Part shown: in pieces, positions 1 to 7,703 of the stretch
How the letters are laid out: each line of letters begins with the position of its first letter
Numbering within the stretch: position 1 is the stretch's first letter
From: an uncultured Tenacibaculum sp.
Lineage (GTDB): Bacteria > Bacteroidota > Bacteroidia > Flavobacteriales > Flavobacteriaceae
Direction of reading: 5' to 3'
Length of the DNA stretch: 64,000 nucleotides
Assembly (NCBI RefSeq): GCF_947495995.1
Contig: NZ_CANMAX010000010.1
Coordinates: forward strand, 1-64,000
Program-made: the position numbers and the translations under genes
Notes under the pieces: model-generated
Database searches by the model: none
Seen by the model: the letters and a program-made list of their open reading frames with translations, nothing else
What the model was told of the DNA's origin: nothing

Positions 1-27
1 ACTGGTGGGAGAGTAGGTCGTCGCCTT
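1..27 (+). rRNA. rrf: 5S rRNA, 3' end only
   Basis: The first bases (GGTGGGAGAGTAGGTCGTCG) match the conserved 3' end of bacterial 5S rRNA, where loop E and the last helix lead into the 3' strand of the terminal stem. The rest of the gene and the 16S and 23S genes lie to the left of the window. The 3' boundary is approximate. A strong terminator follows at once, as expected at the end of an rRNA operon. Confidence 0.85.
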
Positions 28-38
28 TCTTTTAAACA

Positions 39-77
39 AAATCCGATTAGTAATACTACTAATCGGATTTTTTTTTA
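39..77 (+). terminator. Terminator of the rRNA operon
   Basis: A perfect 13-bp inverted repeat (40-52 pairs with 57-69, 4-nt loop) is followed by an uninterrupted T run. It lies about 12 nt after the 5S rRNA end, so it is the intrinsic terminator of the rRNA transcript. Confidence 0.93.
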
Positions 78-82
78 TCCCA

Positions 83-382
83 AAATTAACTCCACAAAAA
101 ATAAAAGAATACTTAAAGAGAAAGAAGCGCAAATATGTTAAACGCGTTCAGAAGTATTTGGAGGAGGAGTTAACGGATCAGATAAAGAAGATGACACGTA
201 CCGAGGGTCGTTTACTGATAAAGCTGATTCATCGTCAAACAGGCAAGACCGTTTTTAATAATATTAGGGAGTTTAGGAGTGGCTGGAAAGCATTTTGGTA
301 TAATACTACTGCCAATGTTTTTAAACTATCTTTAAAAGATGAATATCATCCTGAATCTGTAAATGAAGAAACACTTCCTTAA
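83..382 (+). pseudogene. DUF4294 protein, 5'-truncated remnant
   Basis: This open frame of about 100 codons encodes the C-terminal part of the DUF4294 family of Bacteroidota, recognised by the stretch KKMTRTEGRLLIKLIHRQTG and by REFRSGWKAFWYNTTA shortly after. The family is normally much longer, and here homology begins directly after the rRNA terminator. The only start in frame is a TTG at 158, inside the conserved domain, and the frame stays open back through the terminator. I infer that it is a relic left when an rRNA operon was placed or recombined here, with an intact copy elsewhere. It is unlikely to be expressed: the terminator lies upstream and no promoter element is seen. The function of DUF4294 is unknown. 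Confidence 0.75.
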
Positions 383-409
383 TAGTACATAGTCAAATTT
401 CGTAATAAT

Positions 410-417
410 TATATTTG
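410..417 (+). promoter_or_regulatory. Possible -7 promoter element upstream of the acyltransferase
   Basis: TATATTTG matches the Bacteroidota -7 consensus TAnnTTTG and lies about 100 nt ahead of the acyltransferase start. No clear -33 TTTG is seen at the right distance, so this is a weak call. Confidence 0.4.
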
Positions 418-519
418 TTACTAATTACAAATCTAATGTTATTTGTCCCAAACCTTTATAAATCAAATTGTATCGTTTTCTAACTATTTAGTTTTGACTA
501 GAATTTTAAAATATTTCAA

Positions 520-1632
520 ATGTCAAAACAAAGACGATTCGATTTAGATTGGTTGAGAGTGATTTCAGTTTTTGCTGTTTTTCTTCACCATGTTTTAATG
601 CCATTTAATGGTGATGATTTTCATATCATGAATAAAACTCATAGTAAAATATTGGATGATACTATGGTGTATTTTGAACAATTTAGACTTCCTCTTTTAT
701 TTTTTATTTCTGGTGTAGGTACTATTTTCGCCTTTTCAAAGCGAAGTTGTATTTTGTTTATTAAGGAAAGAATGCTTAGACTTTTGATCCCTTTAATTTT
801 TGGAGTTTTATTGATAATTCCTCCACAAACTTTTTTTGAATCTTTAGATAGCTATAAATCATATTTAAATGCTTATCCTGATTTAGTGCTAAAATTCAAT
901 GTGAATCATTTATGGTTTATAGAGAACTTGTTTTTAATGTCAATTGTGTTTATACCTTTTATTTTATTTATAAGATCAAATGCAAGTATTAAACTAAAAA
1001 AATGGATAATAAATAATACTAAAAAATATGGGTTTATTTCTTGGGTTTTGGTATTACTTATTATCAGATTAGCCACAAAAGAATTTTTTCTAAGTGATTC
1101 AAAAATCTTTATCAATCCATCATCTACTCTATATTTTGGTTTCTTTTTTTTCAGTGGAATTGTAATAACAAGTACAGGAGATTTATGGAATTTGTTATTG
1201 AATAAAAGAAAACTCAATTTTAAACTGCTTATCTTTTTTACAATATTATTTTATTGTTATTATTTTATCCCAGGAAACATTATAAAACCTTACGTTTCCT
1301 TAGATAACAGATGGAGATTGTGGTATGCTATTTCTTCTCTAGTATCATGGTCAGCTATAATTACAATATTAGGTTATAGCCAAGTCTTTTTAAATAAAAA
1401 AAGTGAATTACTTAGTAAATTAAATGAAGCAGTTTACCCTTTTTATATTTTACATCAAACAATTATTATTGTTTTAGGTTATTATATCATTAGATTAGAG
1501 GCAAATATCTTTTCAAAAATAATTATCCTATTTACTTCGTCATTAATATTGATCACATTATCCTACATACTTTTAATATATCCTTTTAAATGGATAAGAT
1601 TTTTGTTTGGAATGAAAAATAAAAAGATTTAA
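520..1632 (+). CDS. Membrane acyltransferase family 3 protein
   Basis: 370 residues with about ten hydrophobic segments. The N-terminus (RFDLDWLRVISVFAVFLHHV) carries the typical acyltransferase-3 (MdoC/OafA-like) opening: an Arg-Asp pair, a first membrane helix and a His near its end. NHLWFIENL around residue 129 is another family hallmark. Such proteins O-acylate sugars or other cell-envelope molecules at the inner membrane; the substrate cannot be read from sequence. The gene stands alone between the DUF4294 remnant and the ribosomal cluster, and its coding sequence is visibly richer in A and T than the ribosomal genes. The ATG at 520 gives the family-typical N-terminus. Confidence 0.85.
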   Translation: MSKQRRFDLDWLRVISVFAVFLHHVLMPFNGDDFHIMNKTHSKILDDTMVYFEQFRLPLLFFISGVGTIFAFSKRSCILFIKERMLRLLIPLIFGVLLIIPPQTFFESLDSYKSYLNAYPDLVLKFNVNHLWFIENLFLMSIVFIPFILFIRSNASIKLKKWIINNTKKYGFISWVLVLLIIRLATKEFFLSDSKIFINPSSTLYFGFFFFSGIVITSTGDLWNLLLNKRKLNFKLLIFFTILFYCYYFIPGNIIKPYVSLDNRWRLWYAISSLVSWSAIITILGYSQVFLNKKSELLSKLNEAVYPFYILHQTIIIVLGYYIIRLEANIFSKIIILFTSSLILITLSYILLIYPFKWIRFLFGMKNKKI

Positions 1633-1929
1633 TTCTAAAAATATTTTATGTTTAATAACATGTTTTTTATGATTAAAAAATTCATCAAAAAACACCAATA
1701 AATTAATAGTCAAACTGATAATTAATAAAAGCCTTTTTTTTTCGAAAACTTTATGTATATTTGCACACTGTTTTCAGAGGGTAAATTGCGCTTTGTTGTG
1801 AACAATAGCAAGCAAAAGTTTGTCTAAGAAAGCAAGATAAATAAGTATTAACTGGTTTCAGGTTTAGTAGTTACGAATTTCGTAGGGACAACAGAAGCTG
1901 CTAAAAACCAAAACCGAAATTAATTTAGT
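1633..1929 (+). promoter_or_regulatory. Promoter and structured leader of the rpsH transcript
   Basis: This gene-free stretch holds TATATTTG at 1756-1763, a perfect -7 element with a T-rich tract at the -33 position, giving a predicted leader of about 160 nt. The 3' half of the leader can fold: GGTTT at 1854-1858 with AAACC at 1911-1915, TTTAGTAG at 1863-1870 with CTGCTAAA at 1898-1905 (one G-U pair), and an apical TACGA/TCGTA stem at 1872-1884. S8 is known to control the spc operon in E. coli by binding its mRNA, so this may be an autoregulatory leader. That is inference. There is no T run, so it is not a simple terminator. Confidence 0.6.
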
Positions 1930-2328
1930 ATGTATACAGATCCAATCGCGGATTTTTTAACTCGAGTGAGAAATGCAATCGCTGCAGGACACAGAGTAGT
2001 TGAAGTTCCAGCTTCAAAATTGAAGAAGGAGATGACTAAGATTCTTTTTGATCAAGGGTACATTTTAAGTTATCAATTTAAAGATGATTCTGTTCAAGGA
2101 TCTATCAAGATAGCTTTAAAATACGACCGTGTAACAAAAGAGCCAGTTATCAGAAAAATTCAAAGAGTATCTACACCAGGTTTACGTAAGTATGTAGGTG
2201 CTAAAGAAATGCCAAGAGTATTAAATGGTCTTGGAATTGCAATTATTTCAACTTCTAAAGGTGTGATGACTAACAAGAAAGCACGTCAAGAGAATGTTGG
2301 AGGAGAGGTATTATGTTACGTTTACTAA
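1930..2328 (+). CDS. rpsH: 30S ribosomal protein S8
   Basis: 132 residues, the usual S8 length. The N-terminus MYTDPIADFLTRVRNA and the C-terminal STSKGVMTNKKARQENVGGE segment are diagnostic. S8 binds the central domain of 16S rRNA early in 30S assembly and in many bacteria also represses its own operon. In most Flavobacteriia rpsH follows rplX, rplE and rpsN. Here those genes are absent and rpsH is the first gene after an unrelated acyltransferase, behind a leader with its own promoter. The next gene, rplF, starts 18 nt downstream. Confidence 0.98.
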   Translation: MYTDPIADFLTRVRNAIAAGHRVVEVPASKLKKEMTKILFDQGYILSYQFKDDSVQGSIKIALKYDRVTKEPVIRKIQRVSTPGLRKYVGAKEMPRVLNGLGIAIISTSKGVMTNKKARQENVGGEVLCYVY

Positions 2329-2346
2329 TATTAAACATTTTGTAAG

Positions 2347-2892
2347 ATGAGTAGAATAGGTAAAAGCCCAATCACATTACCACAAGGTGTTGAAGTTAAA
2401 GTAAACGATAACGTGGTTACAGTAAAAGGTAAGTTAGGAGAATTAACTCAAAAGTTAACTTCTGATATTACTTTAAAGATTGAAGATGGTACTTTAACAT
2501 TAGAGAGACCATCAGATAGTAAGGAACACAAAGCTGCACACGGTTTATACCGAGCTTTAATCAATAACATGGTTGAAGGTGTTAGCAAAGGTTACACTAA
2601 AGAGTTAGAATTAGTTGGAGTAGGTTATAGAGCATCTAATCAAGGTCAAAAATTAGATTTAGCTTTAGGATTTTCTCATAACATTGTTTTAGAGTTAGCG
2701 CCAGAGGTAAAGGTTGAGACAGTATCTGAAAAAGGTAAAAACCCAATCGTTAAATTAACTTCTCACGATAAGCAATTAGTTGGACAGGTTGCAGCAAAGA
2801 TTCGTTCTTTCCGTAAGCCAGAGCCATATAAAGGTAAAGGAGTTAAGTTTGTAGGTGAAGTGATTAGAAGAAAAGCAGGTAAATCTGCATAA
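2347..2892 (+). CDS. rplF: 50S ribosomal protein L6
   Basis: 181 residues starting MSRIGKSPITLPQGVEV and ending in the conserved RKPEPYKGKGVKF and IRRKAGKSA region. L6 has two similar alpha/beta domains and binds 23S rRNA near the factor-binding site of the 50S subunit. It sits in the usual place between rpsH and rplR with an 11-nt spacer to rplR, so it belongs to the same transcript. Confidence 0.98.
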   Translation: MSRIGKSPITLPQGVEVKVNDNVVTVKGKLGELTQKLTSDITLKIEDGTLTLERPSDSKEHKAAHGLYRALINNMVEGVSKGYTKELELVGVGYRASNQGQKLDLALGFSHNIVLELAPEVKVETVSEKGKNPIVKLTSHDKQLVGQVAAKIRSFRKPEPYKGKGVKFVGEVIRRKAGKSA

Positions 2893-2903
2893 TAATTAGC
2901 GTT

Positions 2904-3254
2904 ATGGCATTATCAAAACTTGAAAGAAGACAACGTATAAAGTATAGAATTAGAAAAGTTGTTTCTGGAACAGCTGAAAAACCAAGATTATCAGTTTTCA
3001 GAAGTAATAAAGAAATCTATGCTCAAATAATAAATGATGTAGACGGTGTTACAATAGCATCTGCTTCATCTAGAGATAAAGAAATTGCATCTGGTTCTAA
3101 AGCAGAAGCTGCTGCATCAGTAGGGAAAGCAATAGCTGAAAAAGCTGTTAAAGCTGGATTAGAAACTGTTGCATTCGATAGAAACGGTTACTTATACCAC
3201 GGTAGAGTAAAAGTGTTAGCAGACGCTGCAAGAGAAGCTGGTTTAAAATTTTAA
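2904..3254 (+). CDS. rplR: 50S ribosomal protein L18
   Basis: 116 residues. The basic N-terminus (LERRQRIKYRIRKV), the RLSVFRSNKEIYAQII segment and the C-terminal FDRNGYLYHGRVKVLADAAR motif identify L18, which binds 5S rRNA in the central protuberance. It lies in standard spc order between rplF and rpsE. Confidence 0.98.
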   Translation: MALSKLERRQRIKYRIRKVVSGTAEKPRLSVFRSNKEIYAQIINDVDGVTIASASSRDKEIASGSKAEAAASVGKAIAEKAVKAGLETVAFDRNGYLYHGRVKVLADAAREAGLKF

Positions 3255-3265
3255 GAAATTATATT

Positions 3266-3787
3266 ATGTTAGGATATAAAAACGTAGAAAGAGTAAAACC
3301 AAGCGGATTAGAGCTTGTTGACAGATTAGTAGGAGTTCAACGTGTTACTAAAGTTACTAAAGGAGGTAGAGCATTCGGTTTTTCTGCTATCGTAGTAGTA
3401 GGTGATGGTAAAGGAGTTGTTGGACATGGATTAGGTAAATCTAAAGATGTTTCTTCTGCAATTGCTAAAGCAGTAGAAGATGCAAAGAAAAATTTAGTTC
3501 GTATTCCTCTTTTAAACGGAACATTACCACACGAGCAAAAAGGTAAATTCGGTGGAGCAAAAGTGTTTATTAAACCAGCTTCAAATGGTACCGGAGTTAT
3601 CGCAGGTGGTGCAGTACGTGCCGTATTAGAATCAGTAGGAGTACATGATGTATTATCGAAGTCTCAAGGATCATCTAACCCTCACAATGTTGTAAAAGCA
3701 ACTTTTGACGCATTATTACAATTACGTAGTGCAGAAACAGTAGCTAGACAAAGAGGTATTTCTTTAGAGAAAGTATTTAACGGATAA
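3266..3787 (+). CDS. rpsE: 30S ribosomal protein S5
   Basis: 173 residues. The N-terminal dsRNA-binding-like S5 domain contains VTKVTKGGRAFGFSAIVVVG and GVVGHGLGKSKDV, and the C-terminal domain has GVIAGGAVRAVLESVGVHDV. S5 sits at the mRNA entry side of the 30S subunit and influences decoding accuracy. Gene order and the 11-nt spacers fit a continuous spc transcript. Confidence 0.98.
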   Translation: MLGYKNVERVKPSGLELVDRLVGVQRVTKVTKGGRAFGFSAIVVVGDGKGVVGHGLGKSKDVSSAIAKAVEDAKKNLVRIPLLNGTLPHEQKGKFGGAKVFIKPASNGTGVIAGGAVRAVLESVGVHDVLSKSQGSSNPHNVVKATFDALLQLRSAETVARQRGISLEKVFNG

Positions 3788-3798
3788 AAATTAAGACG

Positions 3799-3981
3799 AT
3801 GAGTAAGATTAGAGTTACACAAGTAAAGAGTCAAATAGGTCGCCTTAAGAATCAAAAGAGAACGTTAGAGGCCTTAGGATTACGTAAAATGAACCAAACT
3901 GTAGAGCATGATGCGTCACCTACAATTTTGGGTATGGTAAATAAAGTTCAACACTTAGTTTCTGTAGAAGAAATTAAATAA
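3799..3981 (+). CDS. rpmD: 50S ribosomal protein L30
   Basis: 60 residues with the typical short L30 form: KIRVTQVKSQIGRLKNQKRT at the start, then LGLRKMNQTVEHDASPTILG. It is a small 23S rRNA-binding protein of the large subunit, in the standard place between rpsE and rplO. Confidence 0.97.
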   Translation: MSKIRVTQVKSQIGRLKNQKRTLEALGLRKMNQTVEHDASPTILGMVNKVQHLVSVEEIK

Positions 3982-3993
3982 GAAGATAATAAA

Positions 3994-4443
3994 ATGAGTT
4001 TACATAACTTAAAACCAGCAGCTGGATCAACTAAAAGCGGGAAGAGAATTGCTCGTGGAGAAGGATCTGGACATGGTGGTACCTCTACAAGAGGACATAA
4101 AGGAGCTAAATCTCGTTCAGGATACTCTAGAAAGATCGGATTTGAAGGAGGGCAAATGCCACTTCAAAGACGTGTGCCTAAGTTTGGTTTCACTAACATT
4201 AATCGTAAAGAATATGTTGGTGTAAACTTAGACAAACTTCAAGAGTTAGTAGAAAACGGAAGAATTACTGATACAGTAAATATGGAAATTTTAGTTCAAA
4301 ATAGATTAGCACGTAAAAATGATCTTGTAAAGATTTTAGGACGTGGTGAATTAAAAGCTAAATTAAATATTACTGTACACAAATTTACAGCAACAGCAAA
4401 AGCAGCAATCGAAGCAGCTGGAGGTGAGGCAGTAACTTTATAA
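3994..4443 (+). CDS. rplO: 50S ribosomal protein L15
   Basis: 149 residues. The glycine- and basic-rich N-terminal tail (RIARGEGSGHGGTSTRGHKG and GFEGGQMPLQRRVPKFGF) is the L15 signature. This tail threads through 23S rRNA during late 50S assembly. secY starts 13 nt after the stop, the usual arrangement. Confidence 0.98.
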   Translation: MSLHNLKPAAGSTKSGKRIARGEGSGHGGTSTRGHKGAKSRSGYSRKIGFEGGQMPLQRRVPKFGFTNINRKEYVGVNLDKLQELVENGRITDTVNMEILVQNRLARKNDLVKILGRGELKAKLNITVHKFTATAKAAIEAAGGEAVTL

Positions 4444-4456
4444 CCCCTGTAAAACA

Positions 4457-5779
4457 ATGAACTTTATAAACACTTTAAGAGACATTTTCAAGATAGAAGA
4501 GTTAAAAGATAAATTAATTTTAACTATTGTTTTAATCGCTGTATATCGATTTATGTCTGCAGTTCCATTACCTGGAGTAGATCCATTACAATTATCAGCG
4601 TTAAAAAATAATGCTTCAGGAGGACTTATAGGTTTATTAGATATGTTTACAGGAGGGGCATTTGCTAGAGCGTCAGTAATGGCACTTGGTATTATGCCTT
4701 ATATTTCTGCATCGATTGTAGTTCAGTTAATGGGAATTGCTGTTCCTTATTTACAGAAATTACAAAAAGATGGAGAGAGTGGACGTAAGAAAATTACACA
4801 AATTACACGTTGGTTAACTATATTAATTACATTAGTACAAGGGCCTACGTACATTACTTTTATTAAAACTCAGATGGGATTACCTGAATCAGCTTTCTTA
4901 ATTGGAGGAGCAACTTTCTGGTTATCTTCAATGATATTACTTACTGCAGGAACAATTTTTGCAATGTGGTTAGGAGAAAGAATTACTGACAAAGGTGTTG
5001 GTAACGGTATTTCTCTTTTAATTACGGTAGGTATTATCGCTAACTTCCCAGCTGCTTTTGTGCAAGAGTTTATTGCCAAAACTACAAACGCTGGAGGTGG
5101 TGGTATAATGATGATTTTAATTGAAGTATTAGTGTGGTTTGTTGTAATATTATTAACAGTATTACTTGTAACAGCTGTTCGTAAGATCGCTGTACAATAC
5201 GCAAGAAGAACTGCTATCGCAAACATTAAAGATGTTGAAGGAGCAAGACAGTATATACCATTAAAGTTAAATGCTGCTGGTGTAATGCCAATCATCTTTG
5301 CTCAAGCAATCATGTTCTTACCAATCACTTTAAGTCAAAAATATACAGCATTATCTAGTTTAGGAGATGTTAGTGGATTTTGGTATAATTTGATTTTTGC
5401 ATTATTGATTATAGTATTTAGTTATTTCTACACAGCGATAACTATTCCTACAAATAAAATGGCTGAAGATTTAAAGAGAAGCAACGGTTTTGTTCCTGGA
5501 TATAAGCCAGGTGAAGAAACTGCTAATCATTTAGATTCAGTTTTATCTAAGATTACTTTCCCAGGTTCTTTATTCTTAGCAGGTTTATCTATTTTACCAG
5601 CAATAGCAATGAAGTTTGGAATTACTCAAAACTGGGCGCTATTTTATGGAGGTACTTCATTAATAATTATGGTAGGTGTTGCAATAGACACAATTCAACA
5701 AATTAATTCATATTTATTAAACAGTCGTTACGATGGTTTAATGAAAACAGGTAATACTAATAGAAAATCATTAAAGTAA
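4457..5779 (+). CDS. secY: Preprotein translocase subunit SecY
   Basis: 440 residues with ten predicted membrane helices. Family motifs include VPLPGVDP in helix 1, GIMPYISASIVVQL for the plug/helix 2 region, GIGNGISLLI-like DKGVGNGISLL, and LKRSNGFVPGYKPGEET in the large cytoplasmic loop that contacts SecA and the ribosome. SecY is the channel of the inner-membrane Sec translocon. It lies within the ribosomal cluster between rplO and infA, with only one base to the infA start, which suggests coupled translation. Confidence 0.98.
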   Translation: MNFINTLRDIFKIEELKDKLILTIVLIAVYRFMSAVPLPGVDPLQLSALKNNASGGLIGLLDMFTGGAFARASVMALGIMPYISASIVVQLMGIAVPYLQKLQKDGESGRKKITQITRWLTILITLVQGPTYITFIKTQMGLPESAFLIGGATFWLSSMILLTAGTIFAMWLGERITDKGVGNGISLLITVGIIANFPAAFVQEFIAKTTNAGGGGIMMILIEVLVWFVVILLTVLLVTAVRKIAVQYARRTAIANIKDVEGARQYIPLKLNAAGVMPIIFAQAIMFLPITLSQKYTALSSLGDVSGFWYNLIFALLIIVFSYFYTAITIPTNKMAEDLKRSNGFVPGYKPGEETANHLDSVLSKITFPGSLFLAGLSILPAIAMKFGITQNWALFYGGTSLIIMVGVAIDTIQQINSYLLNSRYDGLMKTGNTNRKSLK

Positions 5780-5780
5780 T

Positions 5781-5996
5781 ATGGCTAAACAACCAGCAAT
5801 TCAGCAAGACGGAACTATTACAGAAGCATTATCTAATGCAATGTTTCGTGTAGAATTAGAAAATGGACATATTGTTACGGCACACATTTCAGGTAAAATG
5901 CGTATGCACTATATCAAACTTTTACCAGGAGATAAGGTAAAGTTAGAAATGAGTCCTTATGATTTGACTAAGGCAAGAATTACTTACAGATATTAA
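5781..5996 (+). CDS. infA: Translation initiation factor IF-1
   Basis: 71 residues forming a single OB-fold S1-like domain: GTITEALSNAMFRVELENG, then GKMRMHYIKLLPGDKVKLE. IF-1 binds the A site of the 30S subunit during initiation. The gene begins one base after the secY stop, and rpmJ follows, the usual Bacteroidota order. Confidence 0.98.
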   Translation: MAKQPAIQQDGTITEALSNAMFRVELENGHIVTAHISGKMRMHYIKLLPGDKVKLEMSPYDLTKARITYRY

Positions 5997-6008
5997 AAAA
6001 ACACACTG

Positions 6009-6125
6009 ATGAAAGTAAGAGCATCATTAAAGAAAAGAAGTGCCGACTGTAAAATTGTACGCAGAAAAGGCAGGTTATATGTAATTAACAAAAAGAATCC
6101 TAGATTTAAACAAAGACAAGGTTAG
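6009..6125 (+). CDS. rpmJ: 50S ribosomal protein L36
   Basis: A 38-residue protein (MKVRASLKKRSADCKIVRRK followed by GRLYVINKKNPRFKQRQG). It is the single-cysteine (C-minus) form of L36, lacking the zinc-binding Cys4/His set. It lies between infA and rpsM, 12 nt after infA and 2 nt before rpsM, exactly as expected. Confidence 0.97.
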   Translation: MKVRASLKKRSADCKIVRRKGRLYVINKKNPRFKQRQG

Positions 6126-6127
6126 TT

Positions 6128-6493
6128 ATGGCAAGAATCGCAGGTATTGATATTCCAAAGAATAAGAGAGGTGTAATCGCTTTAACATACATCTTTGGTA
6201 TAGGAAGAAGCAGAGCTAAAGATATTTTAGCAGATGCTAACATAGACGAAAACATAAAAGTTCTAGATTGGAACGATGATCAAATTGCAGCTATTCGTGA
6301 GCAAGTTGGAAAGTACACTATTGAGGGTGAATTACGTTCAGAAGTTCAATTAAACATTAAACGTTTAATGGACATCGGTTGTCAAAGAGGAATCCGTCAC
6401 AGACTTGGATTACCTTTAAGAGGACAAAGAACTAAAAACAACTCTCGTACTAGAAAAGGTAAGAGAAAAACTGTAGCAAACAAGAAAAAATAA
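6128..6493 (+). CDS. rpsM: 30S ribosomal protein S13
   Basis: 121 residues. MARIAGIDIPKNKRGVIALT at the start and GIRHRLGLPLRGQRTKNNSR near the C-terminus are diagnostic. S13 sits in the 30S head and bridges to L5 of the 50S subunit; its basic tail contacts P-site tRNA. It is the first gene of the alpha operon segment. Confidence 0.98.
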   Translation: MARIAGIDIPKNKRGVIALTYIFGIGRSRAKDILADANIDENIKVLDWNDDQIAAIREQVGKYTIEGELRSEVQLNIKRLMDIGCQRGIRHRLGLPLRGQRTKNNSRTRKGKRKTVANKKK

Positions 6494-6528
6494 TCGTTAG
6501 GTTATTTTTACTAAACTAGTAAAGAATC

Positions 6529-6915
6529 ATGGCAAAATCTAAAGTAACTAAAAAACGTAAAGTAGTAATTGAGTCTACAGGTGAGGCTCATATCACTGCA
6601 TCGTTCAATAACATTATCATCTCTTTGACTAATAAAAAAGGAGATGTAATTTCATGGTCTTCTGCAGGGAAAATGGGATTTAGAGGGTCTAAGAAAAATA
6701 CACCTTACGCTGCTCAGTTAGCAGCTGAAAACTGTGCTGAAGTTGCTAAAGAAGCAGGTTTACGCAAAGTAAAAGTGTATGTTAAAGGACCAGGTAACGG
6801 TAGAGAATCTGCTATCAGATCTATCCATAACTCAGGAATCGAGGTTACAGAAATCATTGATGTAACTCCAATTCCACACAATGGATGTCGCCCACCTAAA
6901 AGAAGAAGAGTATAA
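6529..6915 (+). CDS. rpsK: 30S ribosomal protein S11
   Basis: 128 residues with the S11 signature GKMGFRGSKKNTPYAAQLAA and the C-terminal VTPIPHNGCRPPKRRRV. S11 is part of the 30S platform that surrounds the mRNA in the E site. A 35-nt spacer separates it from rpsM and a longer, foldable 78-nt spacer from rpsD. Confidence 0.98.
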   Translation: MAKSKVTKKRKVVIESTGEAHITASFNNIIISLTNKKGDVISWSSAGKMGFRGSKKNTPYAAQLAAENCAEVAKEAGLRKVKVYVKGPGNGRESAIRSIHNSGIEVTEIIDVTPIPHNGCRPPKRRRV

Positions 6916-6993
6916 TTATATTTTAACAAAGTAGGAAATTTGATTGTCGAAGGAGTACGCCTTAATTCACAATCCCTGCTTAAATTTTAAGAA
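6916..6993 (+). promoter_or_regulatory. Foldable spacer between rpsK and rpsD
   Basis: GATTGT at 6942-6947 pairs with ACAATC at 6969-6974, and inside it AAGG at 6950-6953 pairs with CCTT at 6960-6963. The structure lies directly upstream of rpsD. S4 controls the alpha operon in E. coli through its mRNA, so a regulatory role is possible here, but no family match can be claimed from reading. Confidence 0.4.
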
Positions 6994-7599
6994 ATGGCAA
7001 GATATACAGGACCAAAAACTAAAATCGCTCGTAAATTCGGTGAAGCGATCTTCGGAGATGATAAGAACTTCGAAAAAAGAAACTATCCTCCAGGGCAACA
7101 CGGTAATGCTAAACGTAGAGGAAAGAAATCAGAATATGCTGTACAGTTAATGGAAAAGCAAAAAGCTAAGTATACTTACGGTATATTAGAGCGTCAATTC
7201 CGTAACTTATTCAAGAAGGCTCAGGCTTCTGGTGGTATTACTGGTGAGGTTTTATTACAATTATGTGAATCTCGTTTAGACAATACTGTTTTCCGTTTAG
7301 GAATAGCTACTTCTCGTAGAGCTGCTCGTCAGTTAGTTTCTCACCGTCACATTACTGTTAACGGAGATATCGTTAACATTCCTTCATACAGATTAAAAGC
7401 TGGAGATGTTATCGCAGTAAGAGAAAAGTCTAAATCTTTAGACGCTATCGAAAATGCATTAGCTTCAAATAGCGCTGTATACGAGTGGTTAACTTGGAAC
7501 GCAGAACAAAAATCTGGAACTTTTGTTAAGGCTCCAGAAAGATTACAGATTCCTGAAAACATTAAGGAGCAGTTAATCGTAGAATTATATTCTAAATAA
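6994..7599 (+). CDS. rpsD: 30S ribosomal protein S4
   Basis: 201 residues. MARYTGPKTKIARKFGE at the N-terminus, then the S4 RNA-binding domain ESRLDNTVFRLGIATSRRAA with QLVSHRHITVNGDIVNIPSY. S4 nucleates 30S assembly on the 5' domain of 16S rRNA. It lacks the four N-terminal zinc cysteines. It lies between rpsK and rpoA with structured spacers on both sides, unlike the short spacers upstream in the cluster. Confidence 0.98.
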   Translation: MARYTGPKTKIARKFGEAIFGDDKNFEKRNYPPGQHGNAKRRGKKSEYAVQLMEKQKAKYTYGILERQFRNLFKKAQASGGITGEVLLQLCESRLDNTVFRLGIATSRRAARQLVSHRHITVNGDIVNIPSYRLKAGDVIAVREKSKSLDAIENALASNSAVYEWLTWNAEQKSGTFVKAPERLQIPENIKEQLIVELYSK

Positions 7600-7703
7600 T
7601 AAATTAATTATAACCATATTGGTGTCCAGCCAAAGGGTCCGTTTGTTCTTCTTCAAACTTACGGACCGCGCAACTGGATAACAATTAAAACGAAGAAAAA
7701 TAA
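7600..7703 (+). promoter_or_regulatory. Structured spacer between rpsD and rpoA
   Basis: TCCAG at 7625-7629 pairs with CTGGA at 7674-7678 and encloses a hairpin in which GGTCCGTTTG at 7636-7645 pairs with CAAA (7654-7657) and CGGACC (7662-7667), leaving a 4-nt bulge. Its local GC content is well above the surroundings. There is no T run after it, so it is not a plain terminator. A ribosomal-protein binding site or an mRNA processing/stability element is plausible. Confidence 0.5.

Noticed and set aside
906..1217. Minus-strand open frame inside the acyltransferase gene
   Set aside because: It is antisense to a clear membrane protein; hydrophobic and AT-rich coding sequence often leaves the opposite strand open. 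No family resemblance.
1777..1852. Remnant of rpsN upstream of rpsH
   Set aside because: The leader was read in all plus-strand frames for the S14 C-terminus; a few codons look similar, but no continuous match could be supported.
6944..7150. 68-codon plus-strand frame overlapping rpsD
   Set aside because: It runs out of frame through the well-conserved S4 start and includes the rpsK-rpsD spacer. No sign of a real product.
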